64,000 nt of DNA from Riptortus pedestris (GCA_019009955.1 CM032232.1:139511001-139575000); one strand, 5' to 3'. Shown: positions 42,519-55,821, counted from the stretch's first letter. The notes: a model not told the origin generated them from the letters alone. Numbers and translations are program-made.

Positions 42519-43308
42519 ACCAGCCATTGAGGTTGTACTTGTGACCCGATTTTCGAAAAAAAATTTAAAATGTCGATCGACTCTGTCTAGGAGATTACGG
42601 AAATGAGTTCCGTTCAAAGTTATAGACATATGTATATTTCTCTTTTACCGCTTTTGCAGTCGTCAATTTTGTCTTATCGACGCCAAAATTGATATACATG
42701 TGTTTTATGTAAAACTAAAGAACAAGCTCGTTAACGGCTGAAGTTGGAAAGAGGGTGAGAGTTTTGGGAGAGGTCCGAAATATCTTCTTTATTATACGTC
42801 GGGTCCCAAAATTTTATAGAACCAGTCTTACTGGAATTGAAAAGTACTATAAATGCTGCTATATACTTTTTTTTTCTATATCTCGAATATTAGGCAAGAT
42901 ATTTGCAATTTTCAGTCTTGATTGAACCCCCCACTCCTACTGTCATATTACCATGAACCAGTTTATTGGAAGCTTTAATATGTTAAATCTGTAACTCCAG
43001 TGAATAAGTGGTTAAGTCGACCAGTGAGTAAGTGAACTTAACCACTTATTCACTGGTACAACAGAAATAATTGTCTACTAATGATGTTTAGCTATTGATG
43101 CTCTATAATTCTTATCCTATACATTATTTCGTAACTCAAATATTTAGCCAGCAATTCGAACTTTCATGTTTTTGGCCTTCCGCGAAGTCCCACTTCTACT
43201 CTGGATTTTGACTTGGAAGTTTAAAATATATGGTGAGACGAGATCAGTAGTGCGCCATACCCGCAGTGGGAAATCTGCTTAGTTTAGCCCCTGCGTGACA
43301 GACTTTTA
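42519..43308 (+). mobile_element. HINE-like element, old long form
   Basis: CAGCCATTGAGGTTGTACTT, CGATCGACTCTGTCTAGGAG, TTACCGCTTTTGCAGTCG, TCGTTAACGGCTGAAG, weak G-run and ATATTTGCAATTTTCAG are in order. It ends AGTGGGAAATCTGCTTAG, a partly deleted hairpin (CCCCTGCGT) and GACAGAC plus T-run. There is no TA expansion. A perfect stem-loop (42997-43056) sits in its long-form segment. Confidence 0.75.
42997..43056. repeat. Perfect 21-bp stem-loop
   Basis: Arms 42997-43017 and 43036-43056 are exact reverse complements around an 18-nt loop. The loop itself begins CCAGTGAGTAAGTG, a near copy of the arm's first 14 bases. Confidence 0.9.
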
Positions 43309-44160
43309 GTGACCTCATTTTCGTCACCACCTTCCCACAGGTGGTTTTGATGGACATTGGAAGACATTTGTCAAAAATCGCGTAATCCATGTAAACCCAA
43401 CAGCTGATTTTTCGTGAGGAAAAAATAATTGAGAAAAAACCCAATATAAGAGATAATGTTGAAAGAATGGTAAGGAAGCAAGCCCCTGTAAAATTGCTGG
43501 ATTTCGATTTCCCGGGAGTGAGCCATGTTGGAATTGAACGGACAGGAAGCAGTCGGTGATTTCATTACCGGCTCGCTGATTACCAACATCAGGTCACGTC
43601 TCTCTCTATCTTGTTTTTCATTATTGACATTTACAAAGTGCATTTACGTTTGTTTACAAGCATTGGCTGGTACAAAAGAAGGATTTTGAACGAGGAACAC
43701 ATGACTGATACATCAGCATAAACAAGTAGAACAATACGACGAGAAACAACTGAGTAGACGAGGATTCGCACATTTGGGGATTCGAGTTTTTGGCATTCAT
43801 TCCATTTATGAATGTCTGGTAACGGAGAGCAATAACAAAATAGATAATATTGAAGTTAGAATGATTTCATGTTCAAGGACTTGTTGAATGTTGAGTTACC
43901 AAAGGTTATTAGGTCCAATGGAATAATAGCTTTTAGAAAGATGTTTAAAACCGTCAAGTATCAGCCCTGAACGTACAACATGTAATGTAAGTTTTATTGC
44001 CTTAGAAGAATACATTTAAGTACTTTGACTAAATTTAGCGTTACACAGGCCAAATGATCAGAGCATGGTTTTGTTCTCTTCCCCACTCATATCCGTACCT
44101 CACCATATACACTCCCTGGCATCCATTCTGATGGGTTTGAAATTACACAATCCTATACCT
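43309..44160. other. Unclassified spacer
   Basis: Short minus-strand frames (43244-43643) show no motif. Traces of a minus-strand HINE left block (CATTTTCGTC, GGACATTGGAAGACATTTG, AATCGCG) occur at about 43315-43385. Confidence 0.35.
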
Positions 44161-44715
44161 ATATCATCACAAATTCTCTCAGCAATCAATGTTGATAGAC
44201 ATTCACTTCTGTAATCCCACCCCAACACCATCATCTCTCTCAGCAATCAATGCTGATAGGTTTGCAATCCCACCCCAACATCACCATCTCTCTCAGCAAT
44301 CAATAGTGATGGTCATGGAATTCTACAATCTTTATCTATCTCAGCAATCAACGGTGATGGTCATGGAATTCTGCAATCCCATTACTACATTATCATAAAC
44401 TCTCTCAGCAATGAATGGTGATGGACTTGAGATCCTGCATTCCTATCCCAGTATCATCATAAACTCTCAATTCTGATGGGCTTGCAATTCGGCAGTCCCA
44501 CCCCATCATTATCATCTATCTCAGCAATCAACGGTGATGGTCTTGGAATTCTGCAATCCCATTACTACATTATCATAAACTCTCTCAGCAATGAATGGTG
44601 ATGGACTTGAGATCCTGCAATCCCATCCCAGTATCATCATAAACTCTCAATTCTGATGGGCTTGCAATTCGGCAATCCCCCCCCCCCCCGGATATGCACT
44701 CTCTTAGCAATCAAT
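44161..44715. repeat. 60-bp minisatellite with 180-bp higher-order period
   Basis: Units share CTCTCAGCAATCAATGGTGATGG-type text followed by GGAATTCTGCAATCCCA and CATCATAAA. 44341-44520 and 44521-44700 line up at an offset of exactly 180 bp with few differences, so three units were duplicated together. Variant spacing in the earlier units shows older divergence. Confidence 0.9.
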
Positions 44716-45236
44716 AGTGATTGCCTGCGATTCGGTTCGCATCGGATTTTGAAAGGGTTTTATGCCTGTAGAAGCTCATAATAGGTCGTATATGATAAGG
44801 GGAAAGGGAATGCAAGTTCAATCTCCAATAGGGAGGCGGGGTGCACACTAAATTTTATGTTGCAATGAGGTTACCGGTTTTCGAAGTTGCATCAGGTCTT
44901 TCAGTGTCCGCACAGAATCCCCTGATGAAGTCCGCACAGAAGGCTATGAAGTAGTTACATGAGTAAAGAAGAATTCCAGGTATTTCGCCAGTAATAAATG
45001 CCACTTCAATAGGACACACGCCAACCATACTTTTCCTCGCGCTAAACCCCAGTGGCAGGCTTTGGACCTTCATGAGGTATAACCGTAGAATAGGCTATAA
45101 ATTAGGATAGAAATCCCTTTCCTATTAGCTAGCCTACCATAAAGTAGAAGAGCCTTAACTGTCTTTGGACGGTGATGGGCTTAAATTCCCGATACCCAGG
45201 ACCCTCAATTGAATATGTCATTTTAATTTAATTTTT
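44716..45236. other. Unclassified spacer
   Basis: Balanced composition; the minus frame at 44855-45073 (72 codons) has no recognisable domain. Confidence 0.35.
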
Positions 45237-45345
45237 AGCATATTTCCTATATGGGAAATCAGCTATTGAGGTTGTACTGTCTAAACTCACTTTAACCATT
45301 AACGAGCTTGGTAATCGATCGATCAAGTATTGGATCCACAAGAGT
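45237..45345 (+). mobile_element. HINE 5' end fragment
   Basis: AGCATATTTCCTATATGGGA with AATCAGCTATTGAGGTTGTA keeps the palindromic left end (centre changed to CTATATGG). AACCATTAACGAGCTTGG follows after a deletion. Confidence 0.65.
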
Positions 45346-45366
45346 GTACATATATAGTCTGTTTGC

Positions 45367-45535
45367 ATTATAGATCATTGAGATCTTTAACCATCCCCGA
45401 GCGAAATTTGGAGAGATTCGTGCGTGATCAGAGTTTTACTTAGTGAGTGATCAACTCAACATACTCCCTCCGTAAACCAAGGAGGACCTGGAATGAGTTG
45501 TTTCCGGTAGACTGACGGGCCTCATTGACGGGATC
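45367..45535 (-). mobile_element. SINE family B, copy 2, head truncated
   Basis: GCATTATAGATCATTGAG, CCCGAGCGAAATTTGG, ACTTAGTGAGTGATCAACTC, CCAAGGAGGACCTGGAATGA and TTCCGGTAGACTGACGGG match the other two copies. The tRNA-like head is missing. Confidence 0.7.
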
Positions 45536-45654
45536 TAATAGAGACATATTCATTAGTCTTAGTCTTCAGATTACTGAAGGTAGGGTAGATGTACTCACGT
45601 CATAATTCCACTGCCACCTGCGGCCCCTATATACATAAATTTTCATTCCCCCAA

Positions 45655-46047
45655 TTTTCTTCGTCCAATAAGGAGGACTAACGTAGATTTGAAAGGTTTA
45701 TAGAAAATCGCGTCTTGAGTTCAATTCATGTTTTTATTGAGGGAAACCTCCTGAAAGCAATGCTTGAAAATATGCGAGCCCTTCACATGATAACCCTTTG
45801 TTATATCTTATTAATGGCTTTCTTCGAACTTCTATGAGCCACACAGACGATGTTTTTGAGAACGGAAAGCAGGGGGTTATTGGAGGCCAGAAATTGGGCC
45901 ATATTGAATACGTGGATAGACTTTCCGACTCTCTTCCACGAAAAATCTCATCAGAACGAAGTAATTAATGTTCCATCCGATGATGAAGTTCTTCATACTT
46001 GTTCTGCTGTCCTCTACAATATCTCGGTGATATTGTTCTCCTATATA

Positions 46048-46094
<47 letters not shown>

Positions 46095-46282
46095 TTTAAC
46101 GCCCTAGCCCGAACTCAACATATAAGCATTTCATTTATAACTAAAGATCAAGTACGTTAGGTTAATGGCATAATTATCAGCCTTAACCAGTGTGTTAATC
46201 TGTCATAAATAGTCAATTTAAATTCAGGTAGGTTCTGTAACACTAATTAGTCTGCTAAAAATGAGGTCCGTTTAACATTATA

Positions 46283-46345
<63 letters not shown>
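45655..46345. mobile_element. HINE remnants around two TA tracts
   Basis: A minus-strand left end (AATCGCGTCTTGAGTTCAAT, TATTGAGGGAAACCTCCTG) occupies about 45690-45756. TA tracts lie at 46043-46091 and 46284-46345. Between them TTTTAACGCCCTAGCC, ACTAAAGATCAAGTACG and ATGAGGTCCGTTTAAC are plus-strand pieces. The frame 45850-46107 is not recognised as a gene. Confidence 0.5.
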
Positions 46346-46349
<4 letters not shown>

Positions 46350-46924
46350 ACGTTTTTATTACAAAACCAGTAATAAACGTTGTTAATAAGAGTTCTTTTG
46401 GATTGCAAAAATTAAACGCGCACAAGTTTCACTGCACAATTTATTTCACAATGCACAATACTCTTGATTATTACTACTCACAGTATTACACTGATAGTGT
46501 CACTGTTCTTCAGATTTCACAGTCCAATAATTCACTCACGGTCACTGAAATTCACAAAAGACGGCACTGCACTGTCCTTTACTACGCGGCACTGCACTGT
46601 CGTAAACACGGCACTAAACTGCTACTTACAGTCACGGCACAACACTGTTCTTCTTATAAAAACACTTTACCGCGCTGCACTAAGTCGCACTGTAGCACTG
46701 ATGTGACCATCAAGACGTCTGACCGTAAAACTGACTTGTGGGGTGCTGTGAGACTTCCTTTTAAATGCTTGTAGAAGTGTCTAGGCATAGAAGGTTCCAG
46801 TTCGAGAAAGGTCTAGAAGTTCCAGGAAGACTGCTATAATTAGATTCGCTCGCTCCACTAGTCTTTGTTCCTCCTTTCAAGCGGCCCTCTCTTTGTGTAT
46901 TCGCCCACTTATCCAATTCTCGCA
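46346..46924 (-). mobile_element. LTR copy 2, diverged 5' half
   Basis: It begins TGTTACG directly after (TA)n and matches the LTR at 6545 through the 25-bp minisatellite (two to three units) and ACTGTAGCACTGATGTGACC to the conserved CTGACTT initiator. The promoter-side half is different sequence (TTTAAAAG in place of TATATAAAG). It appears to end near CTCGCA at 46924, without a clear ATAT duplication. It is a subfamily member or a recombinant. Confidence 0.65.
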
Positions 46925-47072
46925 TTAATATATATATCTATATATCTCTACAAAATGTAACCTAGCATTAAAATTATATAGAAATTCACCTAAAATAAAT
47001 GTAAATTGTATTTTAAGGAATTCCATTAGTTAAGTAATTTTATGTGCTAAGTATAGGTTCGTGTTTATATAT

Positions 47073-47368
47073 ATATATTCTTCAAATTTTATGGCAAGGG
47101 TCTCCAATAAAACATTTATTTCGGTACAAACATTATTGCAACATCACTACATGTTTCGTGGCTTATTTGCCACCTCTTCAGGGGCTATCCATTTCTGAAG
47201 TTCTCTTTAACTTTTACATTGCGTTGCGACTGTCCTCACAGAGGAGGTAGATGGATAGGCTAGGTGGCAAATAAGCCACGAAACATTTAGGGCAGTTGCA
47301 ATAAAGTTTGCACAGAAATAAATGTTTTATTGGAGGCCCTTAACATAAAATTTGAAGAATATATAAAT
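47073..47368. repeat. Fold-back unit with hammerhead-like motif
   Basis: Left arm (47073-47200) and right arm (about 47245-47368) are reverse complements over most of their length: ATTCTTCAAATTTTATG, CCAATAAAACATTTATTTC and GTGGCTTATTTGCCACC against their counterparts. A third, direct copy follows at 47430-47580. The sequences end in the same word and resemble inverted and direct terminal units of Penelope-like elements. Confidence 0.7.
47140..47185 (-). ncRNA. Hammerhead-like motif, best candidate
   Basis: On the minus strand CTGAAGA (47175-47181), hairpin GGTGGC/GCCAC with AAATAA loop, GAAA (47154-47157), then ACAT...ATGT, which forms a 4-bp stem III ending in the expected U with a permissible H17. 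Stem I pairing is weak. The opposite arm at 47251-47285 keeps the stem II hairpin and GAAA but lacks CTGANGA. Confidence 0.4.
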
Positions 47369-47429
47369 AATATTGGGTCCAGAATAAGAATAATATATAT
47401 ATATTTTCTTCTTTTTCTAGACCGAATAT

Positions 47430-47580
47430 TGTTATATATTCTTCACAGTTTAATGTCATGGGTCACCAATAACAATAAATGAAAATACTTTTATTTCCCA
47501 GCAAACTTTATTCACATTTACCCAACATGTTTCGTAGCTTATCTACCACCTCTTCAGGGGCATATGTTTTTTAACAACTA
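47430..47580 (-). repeat. Third copy of the fold-back arm with hammerhead-like core
   Basis: ATATTCTTCACAGTTTAATG, CCAATAACAATAAATG, and on the minus strand CTGAAGA, a GGTGGTAG...GCTAC hairpin and GAAACATG. ACAT/ATGT stem III is present, but the next base is G where a cleavable H is needed. Confidence 0.6.
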
Positions 47581-47686
47581 ATAACATTGATTTTTAAAAA
47601 CACAATGGAAATTCATTGTTACATTAACACATTAATAAATGTTCACTAAAATAATATATATTTTATGCACATTTATTAATGTGTTA

Positions 47687-47745
<59 letters not shown>

Positions 47746-47751
<6 letters not shown>

Positions 47752-48516
47752 GGGTGTATTGGCTGGCAGAGGTTTCCTTGGAAAAATTACTCCTTTCCCT
47801 TTTGAGTCGGAGATAGAATGAAGGGGAGACTCTTTTCATTGAAAAGTAGAAAAGAGAAGGCGCTAAGAAGGTGAACCCTCTAAGGACTGGCGACTTTTCT
47901 TCCCTTTTCCCTGCAGCCAAGTCTGAAAAGGGATATACAAAAATTGGCCAAACCTCTCAACTCTCCAGAATGAGCCTATTCCCCCCGGCCAGTTTTTCTA
48001 ATAGTATTTCCTCTTTATTTTTATTTTATTTTTTCCCGCGCCCAAATGAAAATGAATAACTCTCGAGACGATTATTTTCATTAAAATCGGGCGGGAAGAC
48101 TTTGTACCTGAAGAATATTTACAGGCAGTGTTTATAATTTACTAAATAACGAATTGTAAGCCCGTTGAAAAAGTGACGGAGAATCAAGAATCTAATTTTC
48201 AAGGGACTAAATTGGAAGTGTTTCCAGGAAATGAAACAAAGCCAAAAGTCGGTTAAATACTAATTCTTTAGTCTTAATACAGCGTTTGGTAATAGCCAGC
48301 TAAAAATGTTGGCACTTGAGCTCAAACAGACAAATACATTTATGAATTTGAATAGGCGTATTTTTTCTAATTTACTTGGCAGGATCATTTGAAGTTTTAA
48401 TGGAATTTCAAGCTCGACAGCTTTCATTGAAAGAAAGTCTGTTAATTTTCTGTACTATTTCATTTGACGTTCATGAAAAAGATAAGATGCCATGCTATAT
48501 TGCTAACCAACGTGTT
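47746..48516. other. Unclassified spacer after a TA tract
   Basis: A TA tract (47691-47745) is followed by more balanced DNA with no repeat end recognised. Frames at 47871-48059 and 48376-48594 have no motif. Confidence 0.35.
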
Positions 48517-48690
48517 GGGGCTCAGGTTAGCCATGAGGCGAGTTCGATTCTCGCCCTGGGCAATGGGAGTTTATTTAGTGACGGAATTCACTAAATAAAA
48601 TCCTTAGTCAAACCCTGGCTAGAAAAGGGTGTTAACCTGTGCGTCCCAATTAGCCTTAGTTGCAAAAAGTGGACGTTAATAAATAATTTT
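48517..48690 (+). mobile_element. SINE family A, copy 4, head deletion
   Basis: GGGGCTCAGGTTAGCCATG joins directly to GCGAGTTCGATTCTCGCCC: about 50 bp between box A and box B are missing. The body and TAATAAATAATTT tail are well preserved. Confidence 0.85.
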
Positions 48691-49054
48691 AAACAACGTA
48701 TCCTTTTTTTACTCTCGTAATTAACATCTTATAGCATGTTGTATAAAATTGTTTATTATCTCGTTTCTACACTTGCTAAGCCTAGGGCCCCCTTGTAGCC
48801 AACCAAAGGCTAACCGAAATCATTGATTTTAGTTTTAAAATGGTGATTATAAAAAATAAAGTACTTTCTTAAGGTTGTAAAAAGAGTTATTCCTCCATAC
48901 ATTATTGTCAGTGTAGGAAACTCCAGCAAATTTGTGACTTTCAAAGTAATGAATACGAAGGCATGAAGTTAGCAAACTTTGGTAACTAACAAAGACTTTC
49001 CGTGTGATATTGACAAATCACCCGATAAACAAAAACATTCCATTTAAATTTTTA
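48691..49054. other. Unclassified spacer
   Basis: Nothing recognised. Confidence 0.35.
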
Positions 49055-50325
49055 GCAGATTTCTCATGAGGAAAATCAGTCATTGTGGCCATTTTCGAAA
49101 AATGTCTTCAAAAGTCGATCGATTCTACCTAGGAGATAGAAAAAAGTCCGTCACGCATGAGCTGCGTAAACTAAGTAGATTTTCCAATTGCAGGTATAAC
49201 ACTTTTGATCTAATATCACCATGTATTTTCTATTTATATGTAAAAAAAAAACGATCAGTAGAAGAGAAAGGGGTTCCTGGAGGAAAACAATGAAATACGA
49301 ATGCCTCGCTTAATACTTGAGTTAACAAAAAAGGAATAGAGCTATAATTATCGGAAATCAGAAGTTTAACAAGATTGGTTCTATAACATTTTATGATTCG
49401 ACTCGTAATAAGAAAGGTATTTCAAACTTTTTAGTCTCCCCCCCCTTTATAAACCCCCACTATTCCAGGTCCGCTTTCAGCCAATAACAAATATGATCAT
49501 TAGTACTGACTGAAACGGTTAAATAAACGAGGATGGATTAGATTTTAGACAAACATTTTAGAGTAAAAAAACAAAACGTATTTTAATTACGCCATCAATT
49601 AAAAGACGTTTTTGTTTTTTACATCACATGACGTATTTGGATGGGTATCAATAGTTCCACGTAAACCATATTTGGTATTTGGAATGAAGTGGTTCATGAT
49701 ACAACAGCTTATAGTTAATATGAAATGTGTATTACAGCATTTATAGAACATTTGCAATACAATACTATACAATTTTTCGATCCGACGCATGACAAGGAGG
49801 ATATTACGAATTTTCGGAATTCTCCCCTTCTAAACCCATCGCTTCCCACTTGTCCGTTTTTACCTTTAAGGATCTTAATATTCACTTTTACATAAAACGT
49901 TTAACTATCGGGTTTGGTAACGAGCAGTCAAAAATTGTTGACGCTAGAGCGTTAACAGAAAAATATTTATACATCTTTGTATCTATCTAAATATATAAAA
50001 TTTTGAACGGACCTTATTTTCGTGTCTCGGGGTAGAATCGATTGTTATTTGAAGAAATTTGTTGAAAATCTCATAATGAGTACAAGAGCTCAACGGTCCC
50101 AAGCTTTGTCTAATCATTACCGAACTCGATATATAAGTGTTTGTGTGTTATAAGGAGTTAATATCTCCTTTACTCTCATTCGGATCGAAAACTTTTACAT
50201 TACCAATCTCGTTGGAAATTGATTTTTCTATAAATGTTGTTCTTTATATTTTTCCTCTATCTTGAATATTAGCTGAGATTTTTGCATTTATTCATTTTCA
50301 GCCTTCAGTAAACCCTGACTTTTAG
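49055..50325 (+). mobile_element. Old HINE split by a minus-strand HINE
   Basis: Left part 49055-49140 (AGCAGATTTCTCATGAGG, CATTGTGGCC, CGATCGATTCTACCTAGG) and right part about 50092-50325 (TCATTACCGAACTCGATATA, TCTCCTTTACTCTCATTCGG, TTCAGCCTTCAGTAAACCC) are the same strand and in order. They flank the complete block of an oppositely oriented HINE. Confidence 0.7.
49142..50088 (-). mobile_element. Long-form HINE nested in the previous copy
   Basis: 3' end AAAAGTCCGTCACGCATGA and hairpin ACGCATGAGCTGCGT at about 49144-49170, then long-form sequence, AT-rich block, C-run region, ACGCTAGAGCGTTAAC, a short TA region and part of the left block to about 50080. The 5' palindrome is missing at the right junction. 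Confidence 0.75.
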
Positions 50326-50360
50326 TAATCTGTTATTTTACCGAATTAATATCGTTCACT

Positions 50361-50592
50361 GAACGAATCTGAGCTGAGGAGGTAGATGGTGTTGGAGAGA
50401 ACTGACTTGACTTTTCAGTCAGAGAAGTAGGATTTGGATGCGGGGGGGGGGGGGAGTTCATTCCCCCGAGTTCTTCACCCTCAATTAATTTTCAATCCTC
50501 TAGCTCCAAATAGACTTAGTTTTAATTAGCTATTTCCCGAAAGCTTTTTCTTGTACTTCTTTTCCCAGGGAAACAGGGTCGGCTGGCTCCTT
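50361..50592. repeat. Unclassified dispersed 234-bp repeat, copy 2
   Basis: See the copy at 41761-41994. Here the G-run is longer and TTTTGCAG is deleted near the left end. Both copies abut HINE-derived sequence on the left. Confidence 0.85.
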
Positions 50593-51599
50593 ATACATTC
50601 TTGCAAATATAATCTGATTTTATTTGTATCCATTGGTCATTTACTTCGAATAAACATATGCAGGTGTATGTATGCAACTCATGAGTTATATGCGGTGCAT
50701 GTTGTATGAACGTTGTGAGTACCCCAATGCTATACGTACGTGCTAGATTTATATATAAAATTACACTTGGAATAGTAGGGTTATCCTTTTCTCCTTTTTT
50801 TTACGAATAATCTACTTCTTAGAGATAAACTGATGTTGGCTCTACATGACTTTTTTGGTCTTTAATTTACATTAAAGAAACAAAGTAATTTGTTTTACAT
50901 CATTTAACATTATTTCACTTCATAGCGATATACTGCATCCCAGTTTCAGTGCATCGAAAAATATCATGGAAAATAATTTATAGATCTATTTATGATAAAA
51001 AAATAAGGTCTTATATACATTTTTTTTATATATCTCTAATAAGCAAGGAGAAATTTTCGATATTATAATACCTTAACAACAATGGATTCCTGAAGTAAAA
51101 GTGTGTAGCCGACCACTAAAGGAACTAAAGTAACTAAAGGTTATTATTGTAATATTAGACGAGGTGTTAAAACGTGGTTGTAAAAATTAAAGCACGTTCA
51201 TAGTCGTAAAAGTTATTGTTATTATAAGTTTTTAGAGTTATTATAAGACAAAGTATATAGAGTATATGGTTATTTCTCAAGACAAATTATATATAATATA
51301 TGGAGTATAGTAAATTGTATTTTAAAAGAAAGTCACATGAACTATAATATATAAAAACTCGTATTGAATTTCGCTCCGGTAAAGTTCAATTATTTATTTG
51401 AGATGAATTAAATAAATATTAACATTTTTTCAAAGCTAAATGTTACAAAAGTACAAAATAAATAGCACCATGCCGCAATAATGGCGATTCATATTTTAAC
51501 ATGTTAGAATATAATTTTACAAGATTAAATAAATATTAAAATTTTTACACGGCTAACTTTTACAAATGTACAAAATAAATAGAATGGACAAAACTAAAT
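50593..51599. other. AT-rich spacer
   Basis: Nothing recognised. Confidence 0.35.
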
Positions 51600-52075
51600 A
51601 TAAATTGCTAGTATATTTATTTATGAGGAAAAAATATAAAATAAAAATAAAACAACAAAGAAAAAAGATAAAGAAAAACTATAAATAGTTAAACTGGAAG
51701 GTTATACTCCACAGTGCTTGCTATAAATAACTTTTATAATTGTGGATAATAGGTTTTATATTTCATCAAATAATCCATTATTTCTTAAATACTTAAAAAC
51801 TTCATCTATAAATTGGCAACTGTCGGCCAGTAGTTCGCATACATTTGTGGGCCATGGGTACGTTTTCTCTTGTTTTCACCCTGCTCTGAATGTGTTAGTC
51901 TAGTGTGTCCTATGCGTAGGCGGGTAAGTACAATTTCTTCTCTTCTAGAGTTTCTATTACTTGAAGTCCAGTTGAGCCTGTTTGATTTGATTTCTCTAAG
52001 TTTACTGTCAGTTTTAAACCATAAATTATTCCAGTCATTAATTATGAGTTTTCTGATTTGAGAGAAATAAGAAGA
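51600..52075 (-). pseudogene. LINE 3' fragment with RRxEIVLTRLRIGH motif
   Basis: My translation of the minus strand from about 52060 gives QIRKLIINDWNNLWFKTDSK, then NSRREEIVLTRLRIGHTRLT followed by a shift. This is the post-RNase H region shared with 2504-2776 and 59455-60030. 51600-51700 is an A-rich tail. The absence of the upstream RNase H shows 5' truncation. Confidence 0.65.
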
Positions 52076-52289
52076 CGGTAAAGTTGATATTATATCTTCG
52101 AATCTATCTGGGTTTTTTTATCATCTATCTGTATATTGTGTTCTTCACTTTTTGTACACTTATATTATACTATTCAAATTCTAAATGCTAAATTTTTCTG
52201 TTGTATATAGCTCATTTCATTTCATTCACGTTGAGCCATACGCTGATAATGTTCTGTAGCGATTCTACTTGATCGAATTTGCTAAAAAT

Positions 52290-52421
52290 CATACCAAAAT
52301 TGATATAATTTTGAAAGGATCTCATTTTCGTCATCTTCTAGTTCGGGATCGATCGTCATTTGAGGGTATTTTTCTAAAATCGCGTCACGACTACTGATTT
52401 CTCTTAAAGGAAATCTGCTAA
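52290..52421 (-). mobile_element. HINE 5' end fragment
   Basis: ATTTTGAAAGGATCTCATTT, CGTCATCTTCTAG, TCTAAAATCGCGTCACGACT and the palindromic end (CTCTTAAAGGAAATCTGCT) remain. The core and 3' end are absent. Confidence 0.75.
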
Positions 52422-52760
52422 TATTAAGGTTGGGCGAGTAAGAGAAACAAAAACAGAAGCTTGAAAGTAGGCAACAAGTACTGGAGCGGGTCTCCTTTGA
52501 GGAGGAGAGCCCTCGACGATCAAATGAACCGGGAATCAAAAATTCAACCCCTCCATCAAAGGGAGCGAATGTACGCAAAGGGACTTACATCCAAGATAAC
52601 AATCCCTGTCTTTTGTATTCGCCATGTCCTGTTCCTTTATTCCAAAGGTCCTTTCTCTGCAAGGCATACTCCGTGTATGTAAAAGGGAATAGAGCTCCTT
52701 CCTGAAAGCAAGACAACGGCTACTAAGAACTTGTAACATAATTGGAATGCTCAATGGACA
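52422..52760. other. Unclassified balanced-composition segment
   Basis: Overlapping frames of about 70 codons on both strands have no motif. Confidence 0.3.
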
Positions 52761-52828
52761 ATTTAGCAGATCTCCCTAAAGGAAAGTCAACTGTTGAAGT
52801 TGTTCTCATGACGAGATTCTCAAAAAAG

Positions 52829-54395
<1,567 letters not shown>

Positions 54396-54470
54396 GAAAG
54401 TCTTTCTATATATTATTTCATGTTCATTGGTCCTAACTAGTAGATAACGAGAACAATACATATAAAAGCA

Positions 54471-55267
54471 GATTTCCTGACTGATATGACAGACAGCTGA
54501 TCTCATCTCATAATATACTCTCCCGACATCATAAAGTGCGCTCTGAAATATACCCAACTGGGAAATAAATGAGAAAGTCGGTTGTACTTCATCAGGTGGG
54601 TCCATCAGACTAAACGATATTATTCCCACTTGTATTAAGGAAATATATGCAAAGCTATAATTATTGTCCCAACAGTCAGATTTGAAATAAGCAAAAAACA
54701 AGCAGAAGAGGTCAATTTAGAAAAACAGTTGTCATTTACTCCCCATGTTGTTATTATTTTAAAGAAAAATACAATATAAAAAATTGGACTGTTAAAGGTT
54801 AACTGTGTGTATCAAAAGGAGTTAGTTACACCCAATTAATCTGCATATTACCTAAAAACATCTTAGTATAAAGACGGAAGAAGTAAGGACGATACCTACT
54901 AAGATACTGAAACCATCTATGAGGATAGTGAACTTCCATTTATATCGAAATAATGTTTAACTTGATCTGCTTTCTTAAGAACATCCCCAATAGAAATAGT
55001 ACATATGTATTACTAAATTAAATTAATATAACTACAGGTACCAATAAGTAAGGTAAATAAGGCGGTTAAGGGTTAAGGATGCTACCCTTGATAGGTACCC
55101 CCGAAAAAGGTGGCAGCTCATATTGTTTGTGTGTTTGTGCGGGTATGTGTGTGTGTGTGTGTGTGTGTTAGGGTCCTATGTATGATAATATATATCGAAA
55201 GATCAAGATCGATAACGACTGAAGAAGGACCAGGAGAAGGGAGGTGGTGGGGCTAGAGAATAAAATA
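54471..55267. other. Spacer with HINE 3' trace and GT microsatellite
   Basis: About 54462-54530 (AAGCAGATTTCCTGACTG, GCTGATCTCATCTCATAATA) resembles the sequence beside degraded minus-strand HINE 3' ends. (GT)n lies at 55146-55168. GATCAAGATCGATAACGACT near 55202 is a HINE trace. No gene. Confidence 0.4.
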
Positions 55268-55753
55268 AAAAGTCCGTCACGCAGGGGCTGCGTAAACTAA
55301 GCAGATTTCCCACGTGAAGTTTTACAATAGAGAAATCGGCCTAATAACAGCTGTAGTAGTAAGTAACCTCTAAACCTATTCACGAGAGGGACGAATAATT
55401 ACAAAAACGGCCGCCAGAGCTCACGGCGGAAAGTCCGAACATAGCCACTGCTGCCGAGCACATGCAGAATACAAATGCAAATATCTCAGTTAATATTCAA
55501 GATAGAGAATAAATGTATATAACAATATTTATAGTAAATTTAATTTGCAAAAAGATTGATTCTATAATATTTTTCGATCCGACGTATAGTAACGGAGATA
55601 TTTTGAATTTTCAAAAATCCCCCCTCTAAACCCCCCCTCCCACTGGTCCGATTTCAGCCATTAACGAACTTGATCTCTCTTTTTACGTAAAACGCTTAAA
55701 TATGAAGTTTGGTAACGATTAAACAAAAATTGCGACCGCTAGAGCGTTAACAG

Positions 55754-55821
<68 letters not shown>

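Noticed and set aside
44161..44715. CRISPR-like alternation of repeats and variable segments
   Set aside because: Unit variation is continuous rather than exact repeat plus unique spacer, no cas-like genes exist, and the context is eukaryotic.
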